Positions 1-9,400 of a DNA stretch of 64,000 bases are shown in pieces. The stretch is from Dromaius novaehollandiae (Eukaryota; Chordata; Aves; Casuariiformes; Dromaiidae). The notes below the pieces were generated by a model. That model was not told where the DNA came from, made no database searches, and saw only the letters and a program-made list of their open reading frames with translations. The position numbers were made by a program, and so were the translations under genes. Each line of letters begins with the position of its first letter. Positions within the stretch are counted from its first letter, which is position 1. The stretch is from assembly GCF_036370855.1 (NCBI RefSeq), contig NC_088105.1:8003619-8067618 (forward strand), written 5' to 3'.

Positions 1-88
1 CATCTCCGAGGTTCCCTGTTGAAGTAAGACACTCAATATGCCTTAGCAGCATTTTTTATTTCTGTTCCTTTCTTGTGTGCCTGCACAG

Positions 89-200
89 GAGCTGCAGAAA
101 TACGAACAGTTCATTTTTGCTGATTACACTAGTGTGATCCAAGTAGAGAACGTCTATGAAGAGATTTTATATCAGACGCTGCTTGAAGAAACCCTGAAAG
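89..200 (+). CDS. NIBAN1: NIBAN1 penultimate coding exon (partial gene)
   Basis: This 112-nt exon follows a pyrimidine-rich tract ending in CACAG and ends at a consensus donor (AAAG|gtaaga). It starts in phase 0 and leaves one base, which joins the next exon to make a valine codon. The 37 residues read ELQKYEQFIFADYTS... and ...ENVYEEILYQTLLEE..., which I recognise as the conserved helical segment just before the variable tail of Niban (NIBAN1/FAM129A). The family is known as stress-responsive cytoplasmic proteins linked to translation control and survival signalling. The N-terminal PH-like region lies upstream of this window. Confidence 0.9.
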
Positions 201-1125
201 GTAAGAATACTTTTGAGGTGACAGTAACAACAGTCAGACCGGTGGCCAGTGAGCTCTTGCTTCAGGGCTTTCAAGAGCCCTATGCTGGCTACTTCAGATG
301 CAGATCCCAGCTTTCCCAAAGATTCACAGTTAAGATGCTTCCATGTTTTGGTTCAGCTCATTAAAGAAGTGTGGCAAACCCATAAATCTGAACCCGTAGG
401 GAAACTATACTAAGCTTGGGATACTCAAAGTGATTTCTAACAAAATAATTATGCCACCTTTATTTCTTCTTGACTCCATGGGCCAAGGAATGAAGTTATG
501 CTCAGAATTTGGTATTTGCAAAGACCTGGTGACCTCTAATGGCAGTGAAAATGAATTTCCCAAAATAAAATGTGCTGCTGGATGCACTTTCGAGTAAATC
601 ACTGATGCTAATGCAGTATGCTCTGCAGATCTCTCTGTTTTTATGTCAGAAAATAAAACCATTCTTGGTGGTATATGGAGATATATAAAATACTTGTATC
701 TCCCTGTTTCTGTCTGTCTGTGTATACATAAGATAAAAGACAAGCCTCTGTATTCCACAGGAAGTTTTAATAGCCCCTTTGTGGCACTACCCTTCCAAAA
801 TCTCAGTATAATAATTAATGTAACGAACACACTTTTAGTCCTGTGTTTGGTGTAAATAGTTCTGCATTTAAACAGTACATTTGTGTGTTGCGGACCCTCT
901 GCTAGTTTTCTATTACAGCAATGGCAGGCTTAGGTCAGTATTGAAGTTCCATTATTCAAAACAAATAAAATAAAATGTAAACCAAAAACAAGTGGAAAAT
1001 TAATGTTATTATTGTCTGTAACATTAGAATGCACAACATTAGAAACTCAGGAAAATAATGTATCTTCTTCTAACGTACCTCTGTCAGTCTTTTCAAAGCA
1101 GTTTGTTTTTTTCTGTTTTGCCTAG
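201..1125 (+). other. NIBAN1: NIBAN1 last intron
   Basis: AT-rich intron of 925 bp bounded by gtaaga and a TTTTGCCTAG acceptor. No repeat, RNA gene or further exon was recognised. Short open frames on both strands lack family resemblance. Confidence 0.8.
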
Positions 1126-2843
1126 TAATAAAAGAAGCTGCCATTCTGAAGAAACACAACCTCTTTGAAGATAACTTGAATTTGCCTTGCGAAAGTGTGT
1201 CCAGTTTAACTGACCTGAAGACTCCTTCAGGATCAGCTCAAACCACTTCTGCTAAGAAGCCTTCCACCACCAGAGCAGAAATATCAGATACTGAAACTCA
1301 AAGTGACGAAACACTCATTGTGACTGAAAAAATTTCTTGGGAGAAAGATCATGGTGATGGAAAGTCATCAGACAAAGAGGCAGTAGTTCCTGTCAATGTG
1401 GCTGATAATCAGGCAAGCCCAAGTGAAAAAGTGATCGTTACAGACATCGGTGAAAAACAGGATTCTCCTCCATATACTCCTAAGAAACAAGAAGCTGCAG
1501 AGGAAAAATTAACGTCCCAGAATGAAGATACAGAGAAAGCTGAGTTTGTGGAGACCCTTGAGAAAGAACTTAAGACACAAGAAGGGGCTGTGGAGGAAAA
1601 AGTAACTTCTGAGACTGAAACTATGGTGAAAGCAGATTTTGGAGCCAGCACTGAAACAGAATACAAGGTACATGAAGGAGTAATGGAGAAAATGGTAACT
1701 TCTGGGAGTAAAAAGGCAACAGAAGCCAAGCTTGTAGGAGACGCAGAAAAAGAAAGCAAAGTACAAGAAGAAGTTGCGGAGGTAAAGTTAACTTCCCCAC
1801 ATGATAATGTAGTAGAATCAGAAATTTTAGGGAGTGCTAAAAAGAAAACCCAGGTAGAAGAAGGGATTATGGAAGAATTGCCTCAGAGTGAAAATGCAGT
1901 AGGGTTTGGAGATGATGGTAAAAAAGAAAGCAAGAACCAAGGAGAGATCACTGAAGGAAGAGATACTTCACAGAATGAAAACACAATGAAAGGAGGGTCT
2001 GGAGATAGGACTGAAAAAGAAAGCAAGTCAGAAGAAAAGAGTGTTAAACCTCCTGATGATGTGAATGAGATAAGGAGTTTGCTGATGGTAACAGTTGAAT
2101 TACCAGCAGATACTCCCTGTGAGAACATAAAAGAGATTTGTGAGTGTGAGGCTTTAAAGTTGCAGGAGCATGATAACGGGAATAATGAGATGAGCAAAAT
2201 CATTGCAGCAGAAAGTCAAGTAAGGCAGATGATGAATAAAGATGCGGATTGCACAGATCTCAAGGGGGACCAATTATCACCATCCAGTTCAGGGACAGAC
2301 GGTACAAATTTAGTGAGTGTGTCAGAGAGGGTTTGCAATATAGCACAAGCAGAATGGTTGGTGGAAATCTCTGATACACCTCAAGAAGTAAAGACAGAAA
2401 TGGAGATCGACCACAGTGTTTGGTACACCGGCGTGGGAAGCTGCGAAAGCGATAGATTGCAACCAGAGGAACACACTGAAAACATGTCTGAAGACAAAAG
2501 ATTAGATGTGGAGGAAGGGGGAGCAAGGAATAATCACACTGCCCCAGTGGAAGTAGGGACTGAGAGCTTTTTTCCTAATCCTGCTGAAAATCCAGACATA
2601 CCACAAGTGCCCATTTTGAAAACACAAGACGCAAGAACAGAACCGATAGATGTGCCAGTTCCTTCTGTGCTGGAGCAGGGCGAAGTTAGCGCCGTCCATG
2701 TCACAGGAGAAGCGAAGTCTGGTGAGGGTGAAGGGAAGCCAGCAGATGAATCATCTTCACATGCTGAAATTAAAAGCGCAGAAGAGATTTTCACAGAAGA
2801 AAACAGGGAAGATAGTTCTGTACAGCAAAATTCTGAAGAATAA
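1126..2843 (+). CDS. NIBAN1: NIBAN1 last coding exon, acidic C-terminal tail with 31-residue repeats
   Basis: The exon begins after CCTAG and completes a split valine codon, giving VIKEAAILKKHNLFEDN and then ESVSSLTDLK, the hallmark junction of NIBAN1. The frame stays open to TAA at 2841-2843. With the preceding exon it supplies 609 residues, ending in a serine/glutamate-rich stretch (VQQNSEE). The tail is highly acidic, rich in Glu, Lys, Ser and Thr, and looks disordered. Residues encoded at 1506-2048 form tandem repeats of 31 residues: four full-length units and two degenerate ones. Mammalian tails are acidic too, but as I recall them they are clearly shorter and lack this repeat. Function of the tail is not evident from sequence. 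The gene call is firm. Confidence 0.93.
1506..2048 (+). repeat. NIBAN1: 93-bp coding tandem repeat inside NIBAN1
   Basis: Units start at 1506, 1599, 1692, 1785, 1878 and about 1959. The first four are exactly 31 codons. The fifth is about 27 codons and the sixth is diverged. Each begins with a (K/M)(L/V)TS-like signature (LTSQNED, VTSETET, VTSGSKK, LTSPHDN, then DTSQNEN) and most contain a later EKESKVQE-like charged block. Copies are diverged at the DNA level, so this is an old in-frame expansion rather than a recent minisatellite. Confidence 0.85.
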
Positions 2844-3326
2844 GAAGTATTTTTCAGTCTGGCCCTCTAGGATTTATTCACTTCAGTCGCCCCTGTTTAA
2901 TCATGAATACTTGTTTAAGGCAGGGCGGGGGGAGATGATGGGCTCTAGTGCGGTGTTTCCAACTCTAGCAGTTTTGTGACAGATCCCTTCCTAAGTGACA
3001 GATGATTGTTTTCCCTTCACTTAAAGCCCTCACTTTAAAATCAGGCTACTATTTGGGAACCTCATCTTTCACTTAAAATTTGCTACCTTTTATGGTTATA
3101 GAAGAAAGTTTGAAAATGTGACCACTGAATGCTTCAAAAGCAACTTGCCCCCCAGCTATAAACTTTTTTCTTTTTTTAACAACTTCACTGTTCTTAGGTT
3201 CTTTAGCAGGGACTAGCTCATGATTTTTAAATGCATGGATTTGACAGCAACACTCTGATTCTTAGATGGTTGGTACATAAGTTGTTATTCAAGGATGCTT
3301 TTAGTATTTGCATGCAGTATACGGGA

Positions 3327-3332
3327 AATAAA
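3327..3332 (+). terminator. NIBAN1: candidate proximal NIBAN1 poly(A) signal
   Basis: First canonical AATAAA after the NIBAN1 stop, about 480 nt into the UTR, followed by TTTTTAG. Its use is an inference. The alternatives at 4092 and 4181 are equally canonical. Confidence 0.35.
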
Positions 3333-4180
3333 TAACATTTTTAGTAGTTAAACAGGAACCGAATAGTTAATTTGGTAGATTGCTCAAAAGCCACATTGTA
3401 TGCAAACTCTGGAAACTGATTACTTAATTATTTTAAAGTATCGACAGATATGAAAGACAATGAAGTGTTCTGATTTTTTTTTCTTATTGCGATATTTAAA
3501 ATGGGAAAAACATGGGAGCAGGTTTCTCAATCCCACTCTGCACTTCTGGGTTATTTAGCCTTCCAGAGCACTTTACAGCTGTTTTATTTTATTTTATTTT
3601 ATGGAAGGGAAAGATGAGAATGTTTACAGCAACTATAATCATTAGGTAGCATCTTTCTGTCGTACTTCCCACCATAAAATATATCCACTTACTGCTATCT
3701 AATACATAATATTAAGAGTCCTGCCACGCGCATTCTTACTGACTTCAGTTACATCACCCCAGTTTTGTAGGCCTTGGTGATGGCTTTTAGGTGCCTAAGC
3801 TACATCGTAAATTGCAATAATTATGAAATATCACAATCATTGTATGTAATCTCTAAAGCAGATATTCATTGAAGCAGAAAGCAGGTAAGGCTTATTCACT
3901 TAGATTTTGGAGGGCAGAATCTTGTTTCAGAAGCAGTTACTAAAATGAGATGTACTGTTCTCATATCCAGTATATGATCATCTACAACATCAAATTGTCA
4001 TCTATGCACAGAGTTGCATATATGCATTATCGGCACACCCAGCATAAAGACTTTGTGCACAGAAAAGCTTGAAAGTGAAAAATAGTATTTTAATAAATTG
4101 GGCATGCAAACTAGCCATGCACTTTAGAGGTCAGTTTAAGGCACCTTAAAAATCTGGCCTAGAGTTTCAGACTGTTTCTG

Positions 4181-4186
4181 AATAAA
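4181..4186 (+). terminator. NIBAN1: candidate distal NIBAN1 poly(A) signal
   Basis: AATAAA about 90 nt after another AATAAA at 4092. This pair would give a UTR of about 1.35 kb. Usage is not known. Confidence 0.3.
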
Positions 4187-5829
4187 TATAATACAGTCCA
4201 GGACAGCTAAGATTAATTATAAATACAGTAAGTAAGGACTGCAGAACTGCACCCATAAAGAGATGGAAAGAAATAATGAAATCCCAAGAGTCCTGCGAAA
4301 TAACAGAGTCCTGATATTTGTTGGCATTTAACTTTAACTAACTGTGTAAAGTCTATTATTTAATGCTATCAAATATTCTATAATACTAACAGACTAGTGA
4401 CACTAGAGGAATAGGCAAATATTACTGCAAAAGGATGGAACGTTGTTGAGTAACTTGACCAACTGGAACGTCACTACTGTAAAATAAATGCAGCTACTAT
4501 TTATTCCTAAAACCCTATTGTGGTACACAAATATTGACATCATATACATTTTCCTTGCAAAAGTAGTTTTGAGTAGCGTCCTCCTTGTATTTAATGCGAA
4601 AATACTCATCTGCAAATACACACACAAACCACTGTCAGCTGATTTCTTACAAATCATTACTTATTTCTAATTGGTACTGAACATAAGCGACTTCAGATTT
4701 AGCATATGTGCCTTATAGCTAATGAGCAGCAGTATTTTAGCTATGTCGTGGAATATGGGACATGGATATTTTCAATATGGTGTTCTGTATGAAAGAGGAA
4801 CAGTAAGAGAGCAACAGTTATTCTCTGCAAAAAATGCTGCATTCTTCTGCCAAAGCTATTCAGCAGTAATATGAATTAGATACATCTTGTACATTTACAG
4901 TACAAAAAGGATATAGCATAACCATTCTCTTCAGAGTAATAGTTTAGTTATTCCTGTGGCAGACTGGGATCTGGGAAGCATTTTTCTGTACATACTTAAT
5001 AATTTAGCTGCTGAATACAAAAATGCTCAGTATATTTGTTTTTCACAAGTAGAACGGGAAAGAACTGAGAAGATTTATCTTGTACCTTTGCTTGCGTGCT
5101 GCAAATTTAAGTTGATCACTGCTAGGAGGTTGATTTTTGCTTTTGTGTACATTTTCTTGGTTTTCCCTACGTTCAGGCGATTACAAATGGATACGGTAGC
5201 ATTCTCTTTTCCTTAACAAGACTGGGAATAATACACCTGAGTGTTACTTAGAAGTGACAACAATTTAGAAGTCGATGGAGCACACGTTAAAAAATAAGTC
5301 CACTGATGGGTCAATAATTTTTGTAGCTTTCTCGAGGTTTCCTACAGTTATCTTTAATGAACACCTTGGTTTTGTAAACTGGGAACACCAGTAAATAATC
5401 TTTTCCAGCCCGAGGGGCTGGGGACGAGCTGGGCAGAAGCGCTGAGGAAGCAAGCAGCGTTTCCAGGCGGTGTGTGCGTCCTCGCCGTTGTATGTCGTGC
5501 GGTTGCCCGCTTTAAGGAACAGGACGTGAAACACAGTGTATCTTGCCTGTAACTTTGTGATAACCGCTTATAATGACAATAAAATAAGCTTTTCCCTTCC
5601 ACTGCTGGAGTCCGCAGTCTTTCGTTTTAAATAATGTGATTGCGGGTATTTGGCTGCAAAACGCCCCTCGGGTGACGGCGACACCTGCCCGGACCGAGGG
5701 CCGGTTTCCTTCACACCGCGTTTATGTTTCCCCCTCTCCTTTTTGCCACCCCATTAAAAGAAGACGCTCTCGGCAGCGCTGACAGGGCGGCGGCGCCGTT
5801 ATGTCGGCCCCCCCCCCCAGCGGGCAGAA

Positions 5830-5848
5830 ACTACAGCCCCCAGGGGAC
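5830..5848 (+). promoter_or_regulatory. second, weaker ZNF143-type motif
   Basis: The plus strand reads ACTACAGCCCCCAGGGGAC. It keeps the ACTACA and CCCAG cores of the ZNF143 motif but diverges at the 3' end. It lies about 45 bp upstream of the better motif and points the opposite way. Confidence 0.45.
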
Positions 5849-5893
5849 ACCCGCCCCCACCGCGCGTTGGAGGGGGTGGCCGCGGCGGGCGGG

Positions 5894-5912
5894 GCATGCT
5901 GGGAGTTGTAGT
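5894..5912 (-). promoter_or_regulatory. ZNF143/THAP11 (SBS-type) motif
   Basis: On the minus strand this reads ACTACAACTCCCAGCATGC, a near-perfect copy of the known long ZNF143/Staf-THAP11 promoter motif. It lies about 400 bp upstream of the EDEM3 start codon inside the CpG island. Confidence 0.75.
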
Positions 5913-6028
5913 CCGGCCGCTGCGGCGCGTGCGCCCAGCGCTCCCCCTCCAGCCGAGGTGGGGGGTTGGGGGGGGGGGGGCGCCCCTCCTTTTGTCCACG
6001 TCGCACTCGCGCGAGGCCCGGCGCCGGG

Positions 6029-6038
6029 ATCACGTGAG
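6029..6038 (+). promoter_or_regulatory. EDEM3: E-box (CACGTG)
   Basis: ATCACGTGAG contains a palindromic CACGTG core of the USF/MYC/MiT-TFE type. Only the core is certain. Binding is inferred. Confidence 0.45.
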
Positions 6039-6076
6039 GCGCGCGTGCGCCGGCGGCGAGGAGGCTGCGCGCTCCC

Positions 6077-6081
6077 ATTGG
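6077..6081 (-). promoter_or_regulatory. EDEM3: CCAAT box (NF-Y type)
   Basis: ATTGG on plus, within CCCATTGGTCC, gives GACCAATGG on minus, a good NF-Y core. It lies about 225 bp upstream of the start codon, a usual distance for CpG-island promoters. Confidence 0.5.
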
Positions 6082-6258
6082 TCCGGCGGGGCGGCGCGTG
6101 CGCGGCGGCGCGGGGCGGGCGGAAGCGGCGGCGCGAGGCGGTTTCCCTGGCTACGCCACAGGCGAGCGGCGGGCCGGGCGCTTCCGCTCCGCCTGCGCGT
6201 CGGCGCCTGGGGCCGCGGCGGCCGCCGCCTGCGGGGCGAGGGGCGGGCAGTGCGCGGG

Positions 6259-6279
6259 ATGGGCCGGCGCCGGGCCTAG
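6259..6279 (+). CDS. short uORF in EDEM3 5' leader
   Basis: ATG with G at -3 and G at +4 opens a six-codon frame (MGRRRA) that ends in TAG at 6277-6279, 23 nt before the EDEM3 ATG. It matters only if the transcription start lies upstream of 6259. It is likely a translational control element rather than a source of functional peptide. Confidence 0.45.
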   Translation: MGRRRA

Positions 6280-6302
6280 CGGGAGGGCAGGCGGCCGCCG
6301 CC

Positions 6303-6463
6303 ATGAGCGGAGCTGCTGGCCGCGAGCGGGGCAGCGCGCAGCCGGCGCCCCGCTGCAGGCGGCCCTGGAGGCTCCTGGCCCTCGGGCTCCTCTCGGCCTC
6401 CTCCGTGCTGGCGGCCGCCCCGGGCGCCGGAGCCATGAGCAAGGAGGAGAAGCGGCGGCTGGG
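6303..6463 (+). CDS. EDEM3: EDEM3 coding exon 1 (signal peptide)
   Basis: Encodes residues 1-53 and two bases of codon 54. It contains the positively charged N-region, the hydrophobic [19 protein letters not shown] core and [10 protein letters not shown], where the mature domain begins. The donor is GG|gtgagc. A second in-frame ATG (Met45, 6435) follows the leader directly. Confidence 0.93.
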
Positions 6464-9400
6464 GTGAGCGCGGCGGCGGGGCCGGGCGGGGGCCGGCGGC
6501 CGGGCCTGGGCGGAGAGCGGCCTGCCGGGGCAGAGGGGCCGCGCCGGGCTGTCGTCCCCCCCGGCGGGCCGTGGGGAGGGTCTCCCCCCGCCGCGGGGGC
6601 CGTGGGGGTGCCGCTGCCTGCCGGCGCAGCTCAGAGCCGCCCGAAAGCTGCGGCAGGGCTCGTCCGTAGCGATCAGAGGTAAATCTCAATCCGTGCTCTC
6701 TTGGGCCGGGTCTCGGAGCACGGAGGGTTTGAGATTCGTGAAGAAAAGGTAAACGTTTACGTGTGTCCTTGCATAGTGTGTAATAAGGTAAATCGCTTCG
6801 GTCCCCCGTTTATGCACTCGTAGGAAACTGCTCCTCCTTTCATAGGGGTTTTAGCTGAAGGGTCAGGACTGCAATGCCAGTGACAGAGAGTGTATTCTGC
6901 TGCACAGAGCAGGGTTCTTCGAGACAGGCATGTAATTCAACGTGTCATGGTTTTGGTCTTGTACTGGGACAGTTTCATCATCACCAGGCAGGATGGTGAT
7001 GCAAAAAGTCTGTTGGAGAAAGGTTGGAGACCTAGACAGTTATAAATCATTAGATAGAAGTCCGTATTTAATAATGTTTACAGGTTTTTTTCAATTTGGG
7101 ATCTCTGAATACTTGGAATATATGATATTTTGTATGTTTTCCTCAAGTGATTACAACAGGAGTTTGAACTTTATTCACTGGTTGGTTTAAAATGTTTGTG
7201 CTCATGACTTGTGCTCAGTATGTCCTCTGATGCCCCAGGAATACATGCGAGTGCTGTGTTTCTGCTGTCTCTATTTTGGGGCCCTGAGCTGGGTCTTTCA
7301 TGGATAATAGCAGGTAATCTGTGTATTTGTATAATGGCAAGGTCGTATCAGTCACAGAATCCTCCCAGGACAAGCTTTATACATAGAGGTATACATAAAC
7401 AGAGCAATACAAGTTTTTTGTCTTTTATATGATAAATCAGTGAATATAGTACGCTTAGTCCAGTTGTGCAACTGGACCTGGCGCTCTTGCACAAAGCCCT
7501 GGGGTTTTGTCTGCTGCAACAGATCCCAGAACTGCAGACTAGGTATAGTCAGTAAAGTGCCTGAAAAAAGCATCATGAGATGTAAGACTGTGTTCTTCAG
7601 ATTATTTCCTTAATAAATTTGCTAAGTTAGAATTACTTCTTTTGGAATATAATTGTGTTCTTGCCCCTCTCATGTTCAGTCTCGTCTGCAGAGATTGCAA
7701 ATTATGTTGATGTTAGTTTAGAAATTAGCATGCTCTTTTGCCCAGTGGGGCTTTTCTGTAAAACGGTTAGGTATGATGGAAAGCAGTACTCTCTGACTCT
7801 CAAAAAACCCCTGAAAAAACTAGTGCTATTATATATAGCAACATTTCTCACCTTGACTGCTTTTCAAACATGTAAAATAAATGTCTTTTATAATATACAA
7901 GGGTTTTCTTTGGATTTATTTGCCAAGATTTCAAATGCGAGGAAGAGGTATACGTGGTAACCCTTTTCCAAGTCATGGATAGGAATTGATGCTGTGTCAG
8001 TTGGTTTTAGTATCGGTGATTACAAGAAGAATGTAATTCTGTTTGCTTTTTTTTGCTGAGCAAGGAATGTATCCCATCTCTGGCTTTTCTCGCTTTGATG
8101 TGTTCGTGACATCTACAGCTATTTAAGAGGAGCACAGGAACTTGGATGAGAGTCCCCACATGTGAAACAATTTCATGTTAGTTGAAGAAACAGACCTTTT
8201 TCCCTGCAAATGAAAGTAACTGAATTGGGAGAAATTATTTTGCTTTTTTCATTTACTTGATCAGAGTGCATTAGTAGTGGACTTGTTACTGACTTTCAGA
8301 TGTTTAGATTTCAGTATAGTACAGCTTGCTGTGTTAGGATGGCACGTGAAAGGAATATTATGAGGCAGACTGCTAATTTTTTTTAATTTTTTATTTTAGA
8401 AACCAAGTGCTGGAAATGTTTGATCATGCATATACCAATTATATGGTAAGTAAAATACTGTTTAATTTTTTCAGAATTGTTTGTTATTATTGACACGGGA
8501 GGGAAAGCGACCTACAGAACATGCTGAAGGAGTAGCAGGGAGGTGGGAGGGGAAAAACAAAGCTAAAATAAGTAAGAGCATCTATATATTGCTTCCAAGA
8601 AGAGCAGTGGTAGCTCAGAATTGCCAGCAGGAACTCTGTTAATCTGTGCCTGATCTTTCCTCAAACTGGTTTGTGTTGCATTAGAGCCTGAGCAGTTTTC
8701 ATCTTCAGTGAACGTTTTGGGTTTGAAATTCCAGACTCTCAAAACTATTGAAAAAGCAAGTTGAAATATGTAATATGTCTCCTGTAGTAAGATAAGTTAG
8801 ATGCAGTTTGGTAGTTCTTTTACAAACCAATAATATTTGACACATGCGAGAAGGGGGTTTCGATGTCATGTCCACGGTACATACCCTCTTCTAAGGCATA
8901 TGACGTGACTGTCATATGACAGCGAGGCACACTTGCTATGATTTCTTTTAATGTGGCTTGTGATTTTCTGTGCGAAACAGTTTGTGGTTTCTTTCAGGTG
9001 TGGTCGTGTTCTGGAATCTAATCAACCTTGAAATGTGTTAGCTTAGTTTAGATGTATTCCAGAATAAAGGGTTGTTGTACATACCGTAGACTGGCTTTCC
9101 TCAAGTGACAGTTACTTTCAAGTACATTATCAGCAATACATTTCTGAGGAGAAACTGCACATGTGAAAAATGAATAATACTTATTCTTACCAAGTTTGCG
9201 TTAACAGGTTTTCTTGCGTGTTCTTTGCAGCTGTTGCAGCAGAAACGTCTTTTTTCTTTTTCTTTTTTTTTTTTTTCAAGTTGCACCAGCTCCCACATGA
9301 CAAACTGCTGTCTTTTGAAAATATCTTGCCACATGTCCCAGTTTCTGCTTTATGATTTAACTCTTGAGGCTTAAAAGCTAGTGGAGCATGTGAGTTGCTT

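Larger units (their letters stand above)
2844..5640 (+). other. NIBAN1: NIBAN1 3' UTR and NIBAN1-EDEM3 intergenic interval
   Basis: This AT-rich stretch has no convincing coding sequence. It begins as the NIBAN1 3' UTR. AATAAA hexamers lie at 3327-3332, 4092-4097, 4181-4186 and 5578-5583, so the UTR could end near 3350, near 4200 or just before the EDEM3 CpG island. A short (TTTTA)n tract sits at about 3582-3602. Sequence alone does not show which poly(A) site is used. Confidence 0.6.
5650..6680 (+). promoter_or_regulatory. EDEM3: EDEM3 CpG-island promoter
   Basis: Base composition changes sharply from AT-rich to very GC-rich and CpG-dense, then falls back beyond exon 1. Within it are opposed ZNF143/THAP11-type motifs (5830 and 5894), an E-box CACGTG at 6031, an inverted CCAAT box at 6077, GGGCGGG Sp1-type boxes and GGAAG ETS-type cores near 6120. 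No TATA box was seen. This is typical of a housekeeping promoter. The transcription start is probably between about 6100 and 6250, but this is not determined. Confidence 0.8.

Noticed and set aside
405-830. 141-aa minus-strand open frame in the NIBAN1 last intron
   Set aside because: No similarity to a known family, no promoter or splice context, and low-information composition.
3540-3640. Possible MIR fragment around GAGCACTTTACAGC in the NIBAN1 3' flank
   Set aside because: Only a 14-bp core resembles MIR, and the rest is a (TTTTA)n tract. Too little to call.
6029-6081. Full ER stress response element (CCAAT-N9-CCACG) at EDEM3
   Set aside because: On minus, CCAAT at 6081-6077 is followed after nine bases by CAGCC, not CCACG.
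5724-6682. Several overlapping open frames in the EDEM3 CpG island
   Set aside because: Shadows of GC-rich promoter DNA. Only the frame from 6303 leads into the conserved EDEM3 exons.
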